Positions 15,928-25,843 of a stretch of DNA of 64,000 bases are shown here, piece after piece. This DNA comes from Arthrobacter sp. YN (lineage in GTDB: Bacteria > Actinomycetota > Actinomycetes > Actinomycetales > Micrococcaceae), in contig NZ_CP022436.1 in the NCBI RefSeq assembly GCF_002224285.1, positions 1,736,001 through 1,800,000 of the forward strand. The letters run 5' to 3'. How positions within the stretch are numbered: position 1 is the stretch's first letter; the number at the start of each line of letters is the position of its first letter. Position numbers and translations under genes: made by a program. The notes under the pieces are model-generated. The model was given only the letters and a program-made list of their open reading frames with translations, did no database searches and was not told where the DNA came from.

Positions 15928-17958
15928 CTATGTTCTCTGTGGTGTGTGGTGGTGGTTGCGTCGGGGTGTTTGGTGTGGGTCGATGTGGGGTGGGGGGATG
16001 AACCAGGGGACGCCGGTTTTCATGTCGATGCGCCATTGTTCTTTGTGGATGAGGTGGTGGTGGTGGCTGCAGAGCAGGGTGCCGTTGTCTGTTGAGGTGG
16101 TGCCGCCGTGGGACCAGTAGGTGGTGTGGTGTGCTTCGCACCAGGGTGCGGGCATGGTGCAGTCGGGGAAGGCGCAGCCGCCGTCGCGGGCGGTGATGGC
16201 TTTGCGGATGTGGGGTGGGAAGGTCCGGGTGGTGCGGCCGATGTCCAGGACGCGGGAGTCGCTGCCGAGCAGGACGGGGATGATCTCGGCGTCGCAGGCG
16301 ATTTTGCGGATGGTGTTCGGGTGCATCGGTCCGCTGAACGTTGCCGTGCCTGTCCCAGCCCCAGCCCCAGCCCCTATCCCAGTCCCTGTCCCTGTCCCTG
16401 TCTCTGTTCTGGTGCTGGGCTGGTTCGGGCCTATGAACGTCGCGGTGCCGGTGTTGTGGTGTTGGTGGTTGTGGACTTGTTCGAGGAGTTCTTGGTAGCC
16501 GATGGTGACGGTGAGTTGGGCTGGGAGGCCGCCGTTGGAGGGTAGTTTTTCTGTGCGCATGGCGAGGCTGCAGGCGCTGGTGAGGCCGTTGAGGAGTTTC
16601 TGTGGTCGGGTGCGTCGGTCCAGGTCCGGGCCGGCGGGGCCCGTCTGATCGGCATCGGCATCGGCTGCGGTATCGGCGTCGGTTCCGGTGGTGGTGAGGC
16701 GTGGGTTGGTGGCGACGTTCATGGCGGTGGTGAGGATTTCGTATTGTTCGTCGGTGGCGAAGATTTCGAGGTGGTGGAGGCCGTGGCGGCGTCGGCGGCG
16801 GAGGAACACGCCTTGGAGTTGGCGGAGGATTTCTTCGGTGGGTTCGGGGCCGTCGTGGTCGATGACGTCGATCCAGCGTTTGGCCATTTTGGTGACGAAG
16901 TCCGGGTCGGTTTCGACCGCGGTGGTGGTGAGGGCGTGTTCCATCCGGGTGAGGGTGTCCTCGTCGGTGAGGTGCCGGACTTTGTCCAGGGCGGCGATGA
17001 TGATCGACGCCGAGCGGGAAGGCACCAGCGCGGAACCAACCGCTTGGGCGAGTATTTCGCGGCGGGCCGGGATCTCCTGCCCGGCGATCCCTGTCTGGGG
17101 GAGGACGTCCGGGGCGAGAGCGAGCCTGCGCTTGGCCTCGCCGATGCCGATCCGCAACCGTGCCCGCAGGAACTGCGCCGCGTTCCAGTATCCGTCATCC
17201 AGGACACTGGCCGCTCCCGGAACCGTTGCCCCCGGAGCCGTTTCGCCCGTGGCTTGCTCCGTCCAGCCGGTCCGCCATTCCGGCGCTGCTGCCGAGGACC
17301 CCGGACCGGCCGTTAGTGCTTCGGTCCGGGTCCGTTCCACAGCTCGGGCCGCGACCACCTGCAAGTACTCCACCGACCGGGCGATCTCCTCGACCTTGCC
17401 GGCAAAATCAGCCGCCTCACCAAACCTCAGCAGAGAGGCCTCGTTGGCAGCGGACACGCGTGCGGAGTCCAGAAGTGCCGCGCTGTCGTCAAGGAGCGCC
17501 GTCAGGTCCGGTCCGGCAGCCGTCAGGTCCGGTCCGGCAGCCGTCCGGTCCGGCTCGTCAGTCGTCCGGTCCGGCCCGGCAGCCGTCAGGTCCCGCCTGC
17601 CAGCTGCCTTGGGATCTGGACGCTGAGTGTCGAAACGTTGGACTGGCTGAGCAGACTTTGAGCCATGGCCGGTCTGGGGATTCCGCTGTGGTTCAGGGGC
17701 CGATCCTGTACTTTGGGCCGAATCGTCGGCCAGCGCGGGGCCGGTGTCCGATGAAGCCGGAGCCGACTTGGGCTTACTGTTGAGCAGCCCAGCGTCGTGG
17801 AAGTGGCCGACCCAGGTGACGGTCGCCGTCGAATCCCTGAACCCGGCCTTTACCAAGTCCGGCATACTCAAGAAACGTCGTGCCCGGACAGCGGTGAGGG
17901 CAGCCACAGCAGGGGACCATTCCGCCCTCAGTGCTGTCGACTGCCCTGTTTCTTCCAT
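15928..17958 (-). CDS. DUF222 / HNH endonuclease-domain protein with internal repeats
   Basis: A 676-residue member of the large, often multicopy actinobacterial DUF222-HNH family (the 13E12 repeat family in mycobacteria). DUF222 covers about residues 165-500. The HNH motif is near the C-terminus, with paired cysteines in GGCAFPDCTMP, then WCEAHHTTYWSHGG and CSHHHHLIH. The N-terminal linker and the segment before the HNH domain hold tandem repeats (see separate entries), so this copy is longer than most. Its biological role is unknown. It separates the bkd and leucine operons, which are neighbours in mycobacteria, so it may be an insertion. Confidence 0.88.
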   Translation of the reverse strand: MEETGQSTALRAEWSPAVAALTAVRARRFLSMPDLVKAGFRDSTATVTWVGHFHDAGLLNSKPKSAPASSDTGPALADDSAQSTGSAPEPQRNPQTGHGSKSAQPVQRFDTQRPDPKAAGRRDLTAAGPDRTTDEPDRTAAGPDLTAAGPDLTALLDDSAALLDSARVSAANEASLLRFGEAADFAGKVEEIARSVEYLQVVAARAVERTRTEALTAGPGSSAAAPEWRTGWTEQATGETAPGATVPGAASVLDDGYWNAAQFLRARLRIGIGEAKRRLALAPDVLPQTGIAGQEIPARREILAQAVGSALVPSRSASIIIAALDKVRHLTDEDTLTRMEHALTTTAVETDPDFVTKMAKRWIDVIDHDGPEPTEEILRQLQGVFLRRRRRHGLHHLEIFATDEQYEILTTAMNVATNPRLTTTGTDADTAADADADQTGPAGPDLDRRTRPQKLLNGLTSACSLAMRTEKLPSNGGLPAQLTVTIGYQELLEQVHNHQHHNTGTATFIGPNQPSTRTETGTGTGTGIGAGAGAGTGTATFSGPMHPNTIRKIACDAEIIPVLLGSDSRVLDIGRTTRTFPPHIRKAITARDGGCAFPDCTMPAPWCEAHHTTYWSHGGTTSTDNGTLLCSHHHHLIHKEQWRIDMKTGVPWFIPPPHIDPHQTPRRNHHHTPQRT
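16346..16410. repeat. Hexanucleotide-type repeat coding for Gly-Thr/Gly-Ala
   Basis: About ten degenerate 6-bp units (CCAGCC, then CCTGTC types) encode an alternating Gly-Thr/Gly-Ala run in the DUF222-HNH protein. The flanks on both sides encode similar GTATF-x-GP segments, so a larger unit was also duplicated. Confidence 0.85.
17498..17602. repeat. Five tandem 21-bp units in the DUF222 gene
   Basis: Units start at 17498, 17519, 17540, 17561 and 17582. The first two are identical (GCCGTCAGGTCCGGTCCGGC core) and the others diverge by a few bases. Because 21 is a multiple of three they add seven residues each (AGPDLTA type), so copy number can change without a frameshift. Confidence 0.9.
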
Positions 17959-17967
17959 AAAAACAGC

Positions 17968-17987
17968 ATGTCAGAGGGGTCTGACAT
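17968..17987. promoter_or_regulatory. Perfect inverted repeat just upstream of the DUF222 gene
   Basis: ATGTCAGA-GGGG-TCTGACAT is an 8-bp perfect inverted repeat with a 4-bp spacer. It ends 10 bp from the start codon at 17958 and could be an operator or a 5' leader hairpin. No ribosome-binding site is evident between it and the ATG. Confidence 0.5.
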
Positions 17988-18037
17988 TTTTAGCTGACAA
18001 AGGAAGTCGGCCCCAGCCGCCCAAGAAAATAAGACAG

Positions 18038-18670
18038 TTATGCCGAAGTGAGGGCAGCCAAGGCCATCTGTTCCAGGATGGGCCTGGCTGACTTTGCGGC
18101 AATTTTCCTGCCGTGGTGGCGCACCGAGTGGGGTGTGGAGTTGATCAAACCAAAGGCCGCATGCGCCCGGACGCGGAGGCCGGGGACATCGGCGTCGGTA
18201 TGAATGCGGGCAAGGACGTCCACCCACGTTTCAACGTAGCTCCGCTGGAGGGACCTGACTTCTGCCTGGTCGGCGTCGCTGAGACTTCCAAAGTCCCGGT
18301 CTTGGACGCGGATGACGTCGGGATTGCTGAGCGCGAAGTCAACCTGGAACTGGATCAGGCCGTTCAGGGCGGTCAGGGGATCGTCCGACTCTGACACCAC
18401 CCGCGATCCACCATCCAGCAAGTCCCGGCTGACGCTGAGGAGAAGTTCGCCGAGGACCGCTTGCTTGCCGGGAAAATGTCGGTAGACGGCGGGCCCACTG
18501 ACGCCCGCTGCGGCGCCGAGGTCCTCAAGCGATACGCGGGTAAAGCCGTTCTCCGCAAAAAGTCCCGCGGCAGCGGACAACAACGCCAATCGTCGGACTT
18601 CCTTGGCCTGCCCCCGTTGCGTGGCGGCGGCTCGGGTGCCGTTGTTGCTTGCTTCCGGACCTCCGGTCAC
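18038..18670 (-). CDS. TetR-family regulator of the leucine-degradation operon
   Basis: A 210-residue repressor. The N-terminal helix-turn-helix (about 27-75) contains SLEDLGAAAGVSGPAVYRHF, and the rest is an all-helical ligand-binding domain. It is divergent from the carboxylase-dehydrogenase operon. The equivalent place in Mycobacterium tuberculosis is taken by Rv2506, a TetR regulator of branched-chain metabolism. The 125-bp region between them holds two copies of a GTTA-N8-TAAC palindrome that are good candidates for its operators. A CoA thioester ligand is likely but inferred. Confidence 0.85.
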   Translation of the reverse strand: MTGGPEASNNGTRAAATQRGQAKEVRRLALLSAAAGLFAENGFTRVSLEDLGAAAGVSGPAVYRHFPGKQAVLGELLLSVSRDLLDGGSRVVSESDDPLTALNGLIQFQVDFALSNPDVIRVQDRDFGSLSDADQAEVRSLQRSYVETWVDVLARIHTDADVPGLRVRAHAAFGLINSTPHSVRHHGRKIAAKSARPILEQMALAALTSA

Positions 18671-18716
18671 TTTTCCTCCTTGGCGCCAGGGCGGACCCGA
18701 TACTCGCGGGATCGAC

Positions 18717-18732
18717 TGTGCTGGACATCACA
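18717..18732. promoter_or_regulatory. Crp/GlxR-type site beside the TetR operators
   Basis: TGTGCTGGACATCACA matches TGTGA-N6-TCACA at 9 of 10 defined positions. It abuts, and by two bases overlaps, the first TetR-type repeat. Confidence 0.4.
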
Positions 18733-18780
18733 GTTAATAAAGACTAACCTAAATTTCAGTTACGCGGCACTAACCGAAAT
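18731..18780. promoter_or_regulatory. Tandem TetR operator candidate
   Basis: Two 24-bp direct repeats (18731-18754 and 18757-18780, period 26 bp) share CAGTTA-N6-ACTAACC-N-AAAT. Each contains an inverted GTTA-N8-TAAC. They lie in the divergent TetR/carboxylase control region. Confidence 0.65.
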
Positions 18781-18795
18781 GGCCTGTGGCCAGGA

Positions 18796-20421
18796 ATGGA
18801 ACAGGGGTCAATGGAGACAATTGCCAGCCTGATAGGAACCGCCGGCGGTACCTTTGAAGCCAACCGGGAGGCGCAACTGGCCCTGGTGGCAGAGCTGAAG
18901 GAACGCCTGGCGACTGCGGCTCTCGGCGGCCCGGCCACGTCGCGTGAGCGGCACATCGCCCGCGGAAAACTTCTCCCGCGGGAACGCATCGACTACCTGC
19001 TGGATGACGGCAGCCCGTTCCTTGAGATTGCACCTTTGGCTGCCAATGGCATGTACAACGACGATTCCCCGGGCGCCGGGGTCATTGCCGGCATCGGCCT
19101 GGTCCATGGCCGCCATGTCCTGGTGATCTCCAATGACGCCACCGTCAAGGGCGGCACCTACTATCCCATGACCGTGAAGAAGCACCTCCGGGCCCAGGAA
19201 ATCGCTTTGGAGAACAAGCTTCCTTGCATCTACCTCGTGGATTCAGGCGGAGCATTCCTGCCGAAACAGGACGAGGTCTTCCCCGACAAGGAGCACTTCG
19301 GCCGGATCTTCTACAACCAGGCCAAAATGTCGGCGGCCAAGATCCCCCAGATTGCATCGGTCATGGGGTCGTGCACGGCCGGCGGTGCCTACGTACCCGC
19401 CATGAGCGACGAGACGGTCATCGTCCGGAACCAGGGCACCATCTTCCTGGGTGGCCCGCCCCTGGTTAAGGCAGCGATTGGCGAGATCGTCACTGCCGAG
19501 GAACTGGGCGGCGGGGACGTCCATTCAAGGATTTCCGGGGTCACCGACCACCTGGCCGAGAACGACCAGCACGCCCTGGAGATCGTTCGGGACATCGTGG
19601 CCACGTTACCGAAGCCGGCACAGCCGGCATGGGACATGTCCGACGTCGTCCTGCCGCCCGTCGTCGATCCTTCCGGGATATACGGTGTGGTTCCCACGGA
19701 CGTCAACGCCCAGTACGACGTCCGCGAAGTCATCGCGAGGCTCGTGGACGGTTCCGAATTCCACGAGTTCAAAAAGAACTACGGCACCACCCTGGTGACC
19801 GGATTCGCTCACCTCCACGGGCATCCCGTGGGCATCGTGGCCAACAATGGCGTCCTCTTCAGCGAATCCTCACTCAAAGGCGCCCATTTCATCGAGCTCT
19901 GCGATCAGCGCGGCATTCCCCTGATCTTCCTGCAGAACCTCTCCGGCTTCATGGTGGGCAAGGACTACGAGCAAGGCGGCATCGCCAAGAACGGCGCCAA
20001 AATGGTCACCGCAGTGGCTACGGCCCGCGTGCCCAAGCTGACGGTGGTCATCGGTGGTTCCTTCGGCGCGGGCAACTATTCCATGTGCGGCCGCGCGTAT
20101 TCGCCGCGGTTCCTCTGGATGTGGCCGGCCGCGAGGATCTCCGTGATGGGCGGAAATCAGGCCTCCAGCGTCCTGGCAACGGTCAAACGGGATCAGTACG
20201 AGGCCTCCGGGCAGGAATGGTCTGCTGAGGATGAGGAAGCCTTTAAAGCCCCCATCAAGCAGCAATACGAAGAACAAGGAAGCCCCTATTACTCCACCGC
20301 AAGGCTGTGGGACGACGGCATCATCGACCCCGCTGACACGCGGCGCGTCCTGGGGATGGCCCTGGACGTTGTCTCCCGCCAACAACTGCCCGAGACCTCC
20401 TTCGGTCTCTTCAGGATGTGA
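18796..20421 (+). CDS. accD1: Acyl-CoA carboxylase beta (carboxyltransferase), methylcrotonyl-CoA type
   Basis: A 541-residue carboxyltransferase with two crotonase-like halves (about 30-285 and 290-520). Oxyanion-hole glycines are visible in [15 protein letters not shown] and [31 protein letters not shown] is typical of the methylcrotonyl/geranyl-CoA subgroup, as opposed to propionyl-CoA carboxylases. With the next gene it should carboxylate 3-methylcrotonyl-CoA to 3-methylglutaconyl-CoA. The start may be ATG 18796 or ATG 18811, the second having AGGGG just upstream. It heads an operon whose next gene overlaps by 4 bp. Confidence 0.9.
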   Translation: MEQGSMETIASLIGTAGGTFEANREAQLALVAELKERLATAALGGPATSRERHIARGKLLPRERIDYLLDDGSPFLEIAPLAANGMYNDDSPGAGVIAGIGLVHGRHVLVISNDATVKGGTYYPMTVKKHLRAQEIALENKLPCIYLVDSGGAFLPKQDEVFPDKEHFGRIFYNQAKMSAAKIPQIASVMGSCTAGGAYVPAMSDETVIVRNQGTIFLGGPPLVKAAIGEIVTAEELGGGDVHSRISGVTDHLAENDQHALEIVRDIVATLPKPAQPAWDMSDVVLPPVVDPSGIYGVVPTDVNAQYDVREVIARLVDGSEFHEFKKNYGTTLVTGFAHLHGHPVGIVANNGVLFSESSLKGAHFIELCDQRGIPLIFLQNLSGFMVGKDYEQGGIAKNGAKMVTAVATARVPKLTVVIGGSFGAGNYSMCGRAYSPRFLWMWPAARISVMGGNQASSVLATVKRDQYEASGQEWSAEDEEAFKAPIKQQYEEQGSPYYSTARLWDDGIIDPADTRRVLGMALDVVSRQQLPETSFGLFRM

Positions 20422-22598
20422 CCATGACCCTCCCAACAACAACCACAGCGCCACCCACCCCGGCCGTCGCTGCCCGGACCTTCAGCGCCGTCCTCGTCGC
20501 CAACCGCGGAGAGATCGCCTGCCGCGTCATCCGGACACTGAAGGAGATGGGCATACGTTCCGTGGCTGTGTACTCGGACGCGGACAAAGATGCCAGGCAT
20601 GTGGCCCTCGCCGATACCGCCGTCGCCATCGGTGGCACGGCACCAGCCGAAAGCTACTTGAAGATCGACGCCGTCATCGACGCGTGCCGCCGCACCGGAG
20701 CTGAAGCGGTCCATCCGGGCTACGGGTTCTTGTCGGAGAATGTTGAGTTCGCCAAGGCGCTTGACGCCGCAGGAATCACCTTCATTGGGCCGGGAATCAA
20801 CGCCATCGACGTCATGGGCGACAAAATCCGTTCCAAGAACCACGTCATGACCTACGGCGTCCCCTGCGTTCCCGGCATTGCACAACCTGGACTTAGCGAC
20901 CAGGAACTGATCGACGCTGCGGCGGCGGTAGGTTTTCCCCTGCTGATCAAACCGTCCGCGGGTGGTGGCGGCAAAGGCATGCACGTGGTGGAACGGGCTG
21001 AGGACATGGCGTCCACGCTCGTCACAGCGAGGCGCGTGGCAGCATCCGCTTTTGGCGACGACACCCTCTTCCTGGAACGGCTCATCAGCACGCCCCGGCA
21101 CATCGAGGTCCAGGTGCTGGCGGACAACCACGGCAATGTGATCCATCTCGGCGAGCGCGAGTGCTCACTCCAGCGACGCCACCAGAAGGTCATCGAAGAA
21201 GCGCCGTCGGCCCTCTTTGAGTCACTGCCCGACGGCGCGGAGCAGCGGGCCCGCATTGGCGAGGCGGCCTGCAACGCGGCCCGTTCGGTGAACTACAGCG
21301 GTGCCGGCACCGTCGAATTCCTGGTGTCCGACGAACACCCCGACGAGTTCTTCTTCATGGAGATGAACACCCGCCTGCAGGTGGAGCATCCTGTCACTGA
21401 GATGGTCACCGGCATCGACCTCGTTGAATGGCAGGTGAGGATCGCCGCCGGTGAGGTGCTCACCGTGGCGCAGTCCGACGTCGTGCTTCGAGGCCACGCC
21501 GTGGAGGCGCGTGTTTACGCCGAGGTGCCGGAGCGGAACTTCATGCCATCGATGGGGCGGATCGTGGCGCTCGCAGAGCACGGTCCCTCGGATGCAACCG
21601 TTTCGGGCCATCAAACGGTGCAGGCAAACGTTCGGATTGATTCCGCCATGCGCCACAACCTGGAGATCACAGGGGACTACGATCCCATGCTGGCCAAGGT
21701 CATCGCCTGGGGTGAGGACAGGACGGCGGCGCTGGATACCCTTGATGCTGCGCTGGGCCGTTACACGCTGCTTGGGGTGGATACCAACGTGGAGTATCTG
21801 CGGTTGCTGATCAACGATTCCGAGGTCCGCGCCGGGCAGTTGGATACCGGATTGATCGAGCGCAAACTTCCGTCGATGTCCTTCCGGCACGCCGGTTCCG
21901 ACGAACTGATTGCTGCTGCGCTCACGCTGTGGCTGGAGCGCACGGGATCGGCCCCGGCGGGAGACGCCTGGGCATCGCCGGACTCCTGGCGTGTTGGTGC
22001 CCGGGGCGCCTGGACGGCCACTCTGGGGATTCCCGGAGGCAACGTCGCCACGGTGTCCGTCACCGAAGAGGACGGTACTGTCATGGCAAGCATCGACGGT
22101 GGGCAGCCGGTCAACGTCCGGGTAGCGGACCGCAGCGTGGACGGGATTGTCCTGGAGTTCGACGGCGGCCTTGTCACCTACGCGGTTGGCGTGGACCCAC
22201 GCGGGCAGAACGGTGTCAGCGAACAGGGCAGTGTCCGCGACATCCACATCGGCACCGATGGCTGGTCCTGCAGGCTCGAGGTCCTGAACCGCGCCGAGCG
22301 GCTGCGGCGGATGCTTGCAGGGATCCAGCGCGACGAAGGGGCAGCGGACCCGGAAGTGCGCTCGCCGATGCCCGGAACGGTGGTGTCGGTGTCGGTTTCC
22401 GATGGCGAGACGGTGGAGGAGGGCCGGGTGCTCTTGGCCGTCGAGGCCATGAAGATGGAGCATCACCTGGTGGCATCCGTTGCTGGAACCGTCCACCTCA
22501 CCAGCAAACCCGGCGACCTGGTCAAGGCCGACCAGGTGCTCGCCACCATTCACGTAGACGCAGAGACCACAAACACAGACGAGGAAATCCAGCCATGA
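20418..22598 (+). CDS. accA1: Acyl-CoA carboxylase alpha (biotin carboxylase + BCCP)
   Basis: A 726-residue protein with a biotin carboxylase N-terminal domain ([15 protein letters not shown] near residue 30), an ATP-grasp domain with the Gly-rich [14 protein letters not shown] loop and [14 protein letters not shown], a linker domain, and a C-terminal biotinyl domain with the VEAMKMEHH motif (biotinyl lysine K679). It makes carboxybiotin for the partner carboxyltransferase. The GTG start at 20418 overlaps the preceding stop (GTGA); ATG 20424 is an alternative two codons later. It is coupled by ATGA to the acyl-CoA dehydrogenase. Confidence 0.93.
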   Translation: MTMTLPTTTTAPPTPAVAARTFSAVLVANRGEIACRVIRTLKEMGIRSVAVYSDADKDARHVALADTAVAIGGTAPAESYLKIDAVIDACRRTGAEAVHPGYGFLSENVEFAKALDAAGITFIGPGINAIDVMGDKIRSKNHVMTYGVPCVPGIAQPGLSDQELIDAAAAVGFPLLIKPSAGGGGKGMHVVERAEDMASTLVTARRVAASAFGDDTLFLERLISTPRHIEVQVLADNHGNVIHLGERECSLQRRHQKVIEEAPSALFESLPDGAEQRARIGEAACNAARSVNYSGAGTVEFLVSDEHPDEFFFMEMNTRLQVEHPVTEMVTGIDLVEWQVRIAAGEVLTVAQSDVVLRGHAVEARVYAEVPERNFMPSMGRIVALAEHGPSDATVSGHQTVQANVRIDSAMRHNLEITGDYDPMLAKVIAWGEDRTAALDTLDAALGRYTLLGVDTNVEYLRLLINDSEVRAGQLDTGLIERKLPSMSFRHAGSDELIAAALTLWLERTGSAPAGDAWASPDSWRVGARGAWTATLGIPGGNVATVSVTEEDGTVMASIDGGQPVNVRVADRSVDGIVLEFDGGLVTYAVGVDPRGQNGVSEQGSVRDIHIGTDGWSCRLEVLNRAERLRRMLAGIQRDEGAADPEVRSPMPGTVVSVSVSDGETVEEGRVLLAVEAMKMEHHLVASVAGTVHLTSKPGDLVKADQVLATIHVDAETTNTDEEIQP

Positions 22599-23758
22599 GC
22601 ACGTTTGAACTCAATGAGGAGTACCAGGACCTCAGCGACTCCGTCCGCGAGTTCGCCGACGAGGTTGTCGCTCCAGTGTCCGCCAAGCATGACGAAGAGC
22701 ACAGCTTCCCCTACGAGGTTGTGAAGCAGATGGGGGAGATGGGCTTGTTCGGTCTGCCCTTCCCCGAGGAGTTCGGCGGAATGGGCGGCGACTACTTCGC
22801 CCTGGCACTGGCATTGGAGCAGCTGGGGCGGGTGGACCAGTCGGTGGCCATCACCTTGGAAGCCGGTGTCTCGCTGGGTGCCATGCCGGTGTACCGATTC
22901 GGAACGGACGCGCAGAAAGAAGAATGGCTGCCGCAGCTGGCGTCGGGACGTTCCTTGGCCGGGTTCGGCCTGACCGAGCGCGAAGCAGGGTCGGATGCCG
23001 GCGGCACCAAAACCAACGCCCACCTGGAAAACGGCGAGTGGGTTATCAACGGCAACAAGGAGTTCATCACCAACTCCGGTACGGACATCACCACCCTGGT
23101 GACGGTCACGGCAGTCACGGGCCAGAAGCAGAATGCGGACGGCAGCACCAAGAAGGAGATCTCCACCATCCTGGTGCCGACGGACACGCCCGGGTTCAGG
23201 GCGGAAAAGCCGTACAACAAGGTGGGCTGGAACGCTTCCGATACCCACCCGCTCACTCTGGACAATGTCCACGTTCCCGAAGCGAACCTGCTGGGGGAGC
23301 GTGGCCGGGGCTACGCCAACTTCCTGTCCATCCTTGACGAGGGCCGTATCGCCATCGCCGCACTGGCCACCGGTGCAGCCCAGGGTTGCGTGGACCTCTC
23401 CGTGAAGTATGCCAAGGAACGCAGCGCCTTCGGGCAGAACATCGGCAAGTACCAGGCCATCCAGTTCAAGATCGCCCGGATGCAGGCACGGGCCCACACC
23501 GCACGCCTTGCCTACTACGATGCCGCCTCCCGGATGCTGGCGGGGAAGCCGTTCAAGACCGAAGCGGCCATCGCTAAGATGGTCGCAGGCGAGGCAGCCA
23601 TGGACAACGCGCGGGACGCCACCCAGGTGTTCGGCGGCTATGGTTTCATCAACGAATTCACGGTGGCACGCCACTACCGCGATTCCAAGATCCTTGAAAT
23701 CGGGGAAGGCACCACCGAGGTCCAGTTGATGCTGATCGCCCGCGAGCTGGGTCTGTAA
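22595..23758 (+). CDS. Acyl-CoA dehydrogenase, probably isovaleryl-CoA
   Basis: A 387-residue FAD enzyme. It has the family signature [15 protein letters not shown] (about 122-136), a [12 protein letters not shown] helix and the C-terminal IGEGTTEVQ segment. The likely catalytic base is E371, at the position used by short- and medium-chain dehydrogenases; in human isovaleryl-CoA dehydrogenase that position is not Glu and the base lies elsewhere. Its place between methylcrotonyl-CoA carboxylase and CoA-transferase genes, like FadE19 in mycobacteria, suggests isovaleryl-CoA oxidation. The start is fixed by the ATGA overlap. Confidence 0.88.
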   Translation: MSTFELNEEYQDLSDSVREFADEVVAPVSAKHDEEHSFPYEVVKQMGEMGLFGLPFPEEFGGMGGDYFALALALEQLGRVDQSVAITLEAGVSLGAMPVYRFGTDAQKEEWLPQLASGRSLAGFGLTEREAGSDAGGTKTNAHLENGEWVINGNKEFITNSGTDITTLVTVTAVTGQKQNADGSTKKEISTILVPTDTPGFRAEKPYNKVGWNASDTHPLTLDNVHVPEANLLGERGRGYANFLSILDEGRIAIAALATGAAQGCVDLSVKYAKERSAFGQNIGKYQAIQFKIARMQARAHTARLAYYDAASRMLAGKPFKTEAAIAKMVAGEAAMDNARDATQVFGGYGFINEFTVARHYRDSKILEIGEGTTEVQLMLIARELGL

Positions 23759-23778
23759 CCGTACGGGAAGGATCAAGG

Positions 23779-24612
23779 ATGATTGACAAGGTTGTTGCCA
23801 GCGCCGCGGAAGCGGTGAAGGACATCCCGGACGGCGCCTCTTTGGCTGTGGGAGGGTTTGGGCTCTGCGGTATTCCCGTCTCCCTGATCGAGGCCCTGCA
23901 CAGCCAAGGCACCACTGATCTTGAGACTGTCAGCAACAACTGCGGCGTGGACGACTGGGGCCTGGGCATTCTCCTGAAGGACGGTCGCATCCGCCGCACC
24001 ATCAGCTCGTACGTGGGGGAGAACAAGGAATTTGCCCGCCAATACCTGGCGGGGGAGCTGGAAGTCGTCCTCACCCCGCAGGGAACTTTGGCGGAGAAGC
24101 TCCGCGCGGGTGGCGCCGGCATACCGGCCTTCTACACCAAGGCCGGTGTGGGAACCCAGGTGTCGGAGGGTGGGCTTCCGCAAAAGTACGACGCCGAAGG
24201 GAACGTTGCGCTGGCCTCGTCGCCGAAGGAGGTCCGCACCTTCAACGACGCCGATTACGTCCTGGAGGAGTCTTTGACGCCGGATTTCGGTTTGGTTCAC
24301 GCGTGGAAGGGTGACCGGCACGGCAACCTGGTGTTCCATGCAACGGCCATGAATTTCAACCCGCTCTGTGCCATGGCGGCAAAGACCACCATTGCCGAAG
24401 TGGAGGAGCTGGTGGAACCCGGCGAGCTTGACCCTGAGCACATTCATACGCCGGGAATTTTCGTCCAACGGGTGGTGCAGGCGACCTCCAGCGAGAAGCG
24501 GATAGAAAAGCGGACTGTGGCGCTGACCCCCGGTTCGGGCACAGACCAAGCGGGCTCAGACCAAGCGGGCATTGGACAGGCGGGCGCAAGCCAGACAGGA
24601 ACGGAACGATGA
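23779..24612 (+). CDS. scoA: 3-oxoacid CoA-transferase subunit A
   Basis: A 277-residue alpha subunit of the succinyl-CoA:acetoacetate CoA-transferase family. Its glycine-rich [16 protein letters not shown] motif is at about residues 26-41, with [11 protein letters not shown] and [16 protein letters not shown] further on. It is about 30 residues longer than typical because of a C-terminal tail of GxxQA-type repeats coded by 15-bp tandem units. With ScoB it activates acetoacetate, the product expected from leucine breakdown. It starts at ATG 23779, 20 bp after the dehydrogenase, and overlaps scoB by 4 bp. Confidence 0.92.
   Translation: MIDKVVASAAEAVKDIPDGASLAVGGFGLCGIPVSLIEALHSQGTTDLETVSNNCGVDDWGLGILLKDGRIRRTISSYVGENKEFARQYLAGELEVVLTPQGTLAEKLRAGGAGIPAFYTKAGVGTQVSEGGLPQKYDAEGNVALASSPKEVRTFNDADYVLEESLTPDFGLVHAWKGDRHGNLVFHATAMNFNPLCAMAAKTTIAEVEELVEPGELDPEHIHTPGIFVQRVVQATSSEKRIEKRTVALTPGSGTDQAGSDQAGIGQAGASQTGTER
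24538..24597. repeat. Degenerate 15-bp tandem repeat, 3' end of scoA
   Basis: Four units begin at 24538, 24553, 24568 and 24583 with GGC; the first two differ only at one base (CAGACCAAGCG shared). They add an unstructured Gly/Gln/Ala tail to the CoA-transferase A subunit. Confidence 0.75.
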
Positions 24613-25361
24613 CCGACAACACGTTCCACGACATCCCGCCCCGCCCGGAAGCCGTCCGACACGAGTACCGTCGCGCCGACGTCGAACCTCACGAGGCCAA
24701 AGGCTGGACCCGCAACGAACTGGCCGCCCGGGTAGCCAAGGAGCTCACCAACGGCCAGTACGTGAACCTGGGAATTGGGATGCCCACCCTGATCCCCAAT
24801 TACATCCCTGATGGTGTGGAGGTCATCCTTCACTCCGAAAATGGGATCCTGGGTGTCGGTCCTTACCCTGCAGAGGACAAGATTGATCCGGACCTCATCA
24901 ACGCCGGCAAGGAAACCGTCACCACGAATGCGGGGGCCGCGTTCTTCGATTCGGCGGCGTCCTTCGGCATGATCCGCGGCGGGCACGTGGACGTCGCGGT
25001 GCTCGGTGCCATGGAGGTGGCTGCCAACGGGGACCTCGCAAACTGGATGATTCCCGGCAAGATGGTCAAGGGGATGGGCGGCGCCATGGACCTGGTGTTC
25101 GGTGCCAAGAAGGTCATCGTCATGATGGAACACGTGGACCGCAGCGGCCGACCCAAGATTGTTCAGGACTGCACGCTGCCCTTGACGGGTCAAGGGTGCG
25201 TAGACCGGATCATCACCGACCTCGCCGTCATCGACGTCGTCAAGGACCAAGGGGACCCGCGGCTGGTCCTTCGCGAGCTGGCCCCCAACGTCACACTTGA
25301 GGACGTCCTGGCAGCAACCGGAGCCGACCTTTTCGAGGAAGACCAGGAGCTCACCGTATGA
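24609..25361 (+). CDS. scoB: 3-oxoacid CoA-transferase subunit B
   Basis: A 250-residue beta subunit with [17 protein letters not shown] (about 49-65) and the active-site [10 protein letters not shown] motif, in which E77 is the glutamate that forms the glutamyl-CoA thioester. [15 protein letters not shown] segment is typical of the family. The N-terminal 30 residues are longer than usual and charged. It is coupled at both ends by 4-bp overlaps, to scoA and to the MaoC gene. The A2B2 enzyme moves CoA between succinate and acetoacetate. Confidence 0.93.
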   Translation: MTDNTFHDIPPRPEAVRHEYRRADVEPHEAKGWTRNELAARVAKELTNGQYVNLGIGMPTLIPNYIPDGVEVILHSENGILGVGPYPAEDKIDPDLINAGKETVTTNAGAAFFDSAASFGMIRGGHVDVAVLGAMEVAANGDLANWMIPGKMVKGMGGAMDLVFGAKKVIVMMEHVDRSGRPKIVQDCTLPLTGQGCVDRIITDLAVIDVVKDQGDPRLVLRELAPNVTLEDVLAATGADLFEEDQELTV

Positions 25362-25843
25362 CGCGGGTTGTTGAGCAGCGGGGGTTGTACTTCGACGAAC
25401 TCGAAGAGGGCGTGACCTACGCCCATAAGCCCGGGCGGACCGTGACAGAAGCGGACAACGTTCTTTTCACCACCATGACCATGAATACCCAGGCGCTCCA
25501 CTTGGACGCGGCATGGAGTTCCACCCAGCCCTTCGGGCAGCGGCTTATGAACTCCATGTTCACCTTGTCCACCATGGTGGGGCAGTCGGTCACCCAGCTG
25601 ACCCAGGGCACCATCATCGCGCAACTGGGGCTGACCGATGTCACCTTTCCGCACCCGCTGTATCACGGCGATACCTTGTACACGGAAACGGTGATCACGG
25701 AAAAGAGGTTGTCGTCCTCCCGACCCGGTCAAGGCGTGGTGACCATGCAGCACACCGGCCGCAACCAGGATGGGGCGGTGGTGGCGCTGGCCACCCGAAC
25801 CTGCCTGATGTGGACCAAGGAAGCGCACACAGCGCAGTCTTAG
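25358..25843 (+). CDS. MaoC-like (R)-specific enoyl-CoA hydratase
   Basis: A 161-residue single hot-dog domain with the MaoC hydratase pattern: the Asp/His dyad region around [19 protein letters not shown] and a [15 protein letters not shown] strand. In the equivalent mycobacterial cluster the MaoC protein Rv2499c sits beside the lyase Rv2498c and is placed in itaconate and leucine breakdown. By analogy this one may hydrate 3-methylglutaconyl-CoA or mesaconyl/itaconyl-type CoA esters. It overlaps scoB by 4 bp. The last codons and stop are part of an 18-bp tandem triplication (25829-25882). Confidence 0.85.
   Translation: MTRVVEQRGLYFDELEEGVTYAHKPGRTVTEADNVLFTTMTMNTQALHLDAAWSSTQPFGQRLMNSMFTLSTMVGQSVTQLTQGTIIAQLGLTDVTFPHPLYHGDTLYTETVITEKRLSSSRPGQGVVTMQHTGRNQDGAVVALATRTCLMWTKEAHTAQS

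Noticed and set aside
14476..18037. Genomic island boundaries around the epimerase and DUF222-HNH genes
   Set aside because: No integrase, tRNA, flanking direct repeats or transposase was seen; insertion is only suggested by comparison with the mycobacterial gene order.
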